The notes below the pieces were generated by a model. The model worked only from the letters and a program-made list of their open reading frames with translations, did no database searches and was not told the DNA's origin. Source: Chloroflexota bacterium (lineage in GTDB: Bacteria; Chloroflexota; Anaerolineae; Anaerolineales; Villigracilaceae). Taken from it: 5,406 bases of DNA. This document shows positions 5,181-5,406 of this stretch, piece after piece. The translations under genes and the position numbers were made by a program. Where the stretch lies: the NCBI GenBank assembly GCA_016875755.1, contig VGOX01000186.1, positions 1 to 5,406 on the forward strand, given 5' to 3'. The stretch's first letter is position 1, and every line of letters starts with the position of its first letter.

Positions 5181-5406
5181 CTAAGGGCTTGTAAAAGAAT
5201 AACTCCGCACTTTACAAACAAAGATTTGGAGTTTGTCGTGGCTTGATAGTGTAATTCCAGCGTGGGCAAGTGGAATGCCATTCGATGAGCAAAGTTTGCA
5301 TGATTTCTTTGGCGACTTTGATACCTTTCTTGTAGACCTTTTCGACCAGGAAGGCGTCCACCTTCAAACCGGTATCCGTATCTGTACCACGAATGCAAGC
5401 CAACAT
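5181..5406 (-). mobile_element. Right end of an ISAzo13-family insertion sequence (partial)
   Basis: The transposase C-terminus (5406-5212) is followed by about 30 bases resembling an insertion-sequence end: CTAAGGGCTTG (5181-5191) leading into AATAACTCCGCAC (5198-5210). I remember CCCTTA and GTGCGGAGTT strings at the ends of ISAzo13-type elements, but the outer boundary (about 5181-5187) is estimated because the opposite end lies outside the window. A subterminal inverted repeat, TTGTAAA (5189-5195) and TTTACAA (5211-5217) with a 15-nt spacer, overlaps the transposase stop. It could be a transposase binding site or a weak hairpin. The element sits directly before the protease gene, in the same orientation. 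Confidence 0.6.
5212..5406 (-). CDS. ISAzo13-family (Rhodopirellula-type) DDE transposase, C-terminal part
   Basis: The last 64 codons of a transposase enter from the right edge and stop at TAA (5214-5212). The signature is TGLKV...YKKGIKVAKEIMQ...WHSTCPRWNYTIKPR, matching the C-terminal pattern TGL-x-V...Y-x2-GIK(V/I)...WNYTI-x-P that I recognise from ISAzo13 transposases. The ATG at the window edge is an internal codon, not the start. This fragment is intact to the family's usual tail, so the end is not frameshifted, but the catalytic residues are not in view and activity cannot be judged. Its frame differs from the overlapping upstream extension of the protease frame, which explains why that extension is spurious. 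Only 44 bases separate its stop from the protease ATG, so read-through transcription and translational coupling are possible. Confidence 0.8.
   Translation of the reverse strand: MLACIRGTDTDTGLKVDAFLVEKVYKKGIKVAKEIMQTLLIEWHSTCPRWNYTIKPRQTPNLCL

Noticed and set aside
5180..5216. Outward promoter in the insertion-sequence end driving the protease
   Set aside because: Hexamers resembling TTGTTT and TATTCT exist on the minus strand but at poor spacing (14 bases), so I cannot support a promoter call.
5168..5398. 77-codon N-terminal extension of the protease frame
   Set aside because: Most of it overlaps the transposase C-terminus in a different frame and has no protein-like pattern, so it is not part of the protease. 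Only the last few codons (RKSFK) may be remnant native sequence.

Overview
The window looks like a chromosomal stretch from an uncultured bacterium, most likely Chloroflexota (Anaerolineae-type). This rests on moderate GC content, the style of the secreted subtilase, an ISAzo13-type transposase end, and a GTCATTGCGAG...GAAGCAA inverted repeat that I remember from such genomes. The lineage is an inference, because there is no rRNA or marker gene to fix it.

Layout. Positions 1-60 (+) hold what looks like the last 19 codons of a gene entering from the left. Positions 78-572 (+) encode a small single-pass membrane protein of unknown function with an uncertain start. Positions 573-867 are a structure-rich intergenic region. 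In order it carries a short palindrome, a possible extended -10 element, a 9-bp hairpin, a strong intrinsic terminator, a hairpin with a GNRA tetraloop, and an 89-bp imperfect inverted repeat that ends two bases before the ribosome binding site of the next gene. Positions 868-2541 (+) encode a complete DEAD-box RNA helicase of the DeaD/CsdA type with a C-terminal DbpA-type RNA-binding domain. A perfect 11-bp terminator hairpin (2547-2572) separates it from a convergent gene on the minus strand. That gene, 5167-2600, is a large secreted subtilisin-like protease (S8 family, with I9 propeptide, PA insert and Fn3-like C-terminus). Immediately upstream of it, also on the minus strand, the C-terminus of an ISAzo13-family transposase enters from the right edge, and the apparent end of that insertion sequence is about 15 bp before the protease ATG.

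How the parts relate. The genes are not an obvious pathway: a housekeeping or cold-shock RNA helicase faces an exported degradative protease. The two points most worth attention are regulatory and structural. First, the hairpin-terminator-repeat leader before the helicase could be an independent small RNA or an attenuator controlling the helicase. Second, the insertion sequence appears to have landed at the very 5' end of the protease gene, possibly removing its native start codon, basic signal-peptide n-region and promoter. I see no CRISPR array, tRNA, rRNA, toxin-antitoxin pair, defence system or prophage, and no clear evidence of a wholly new system.
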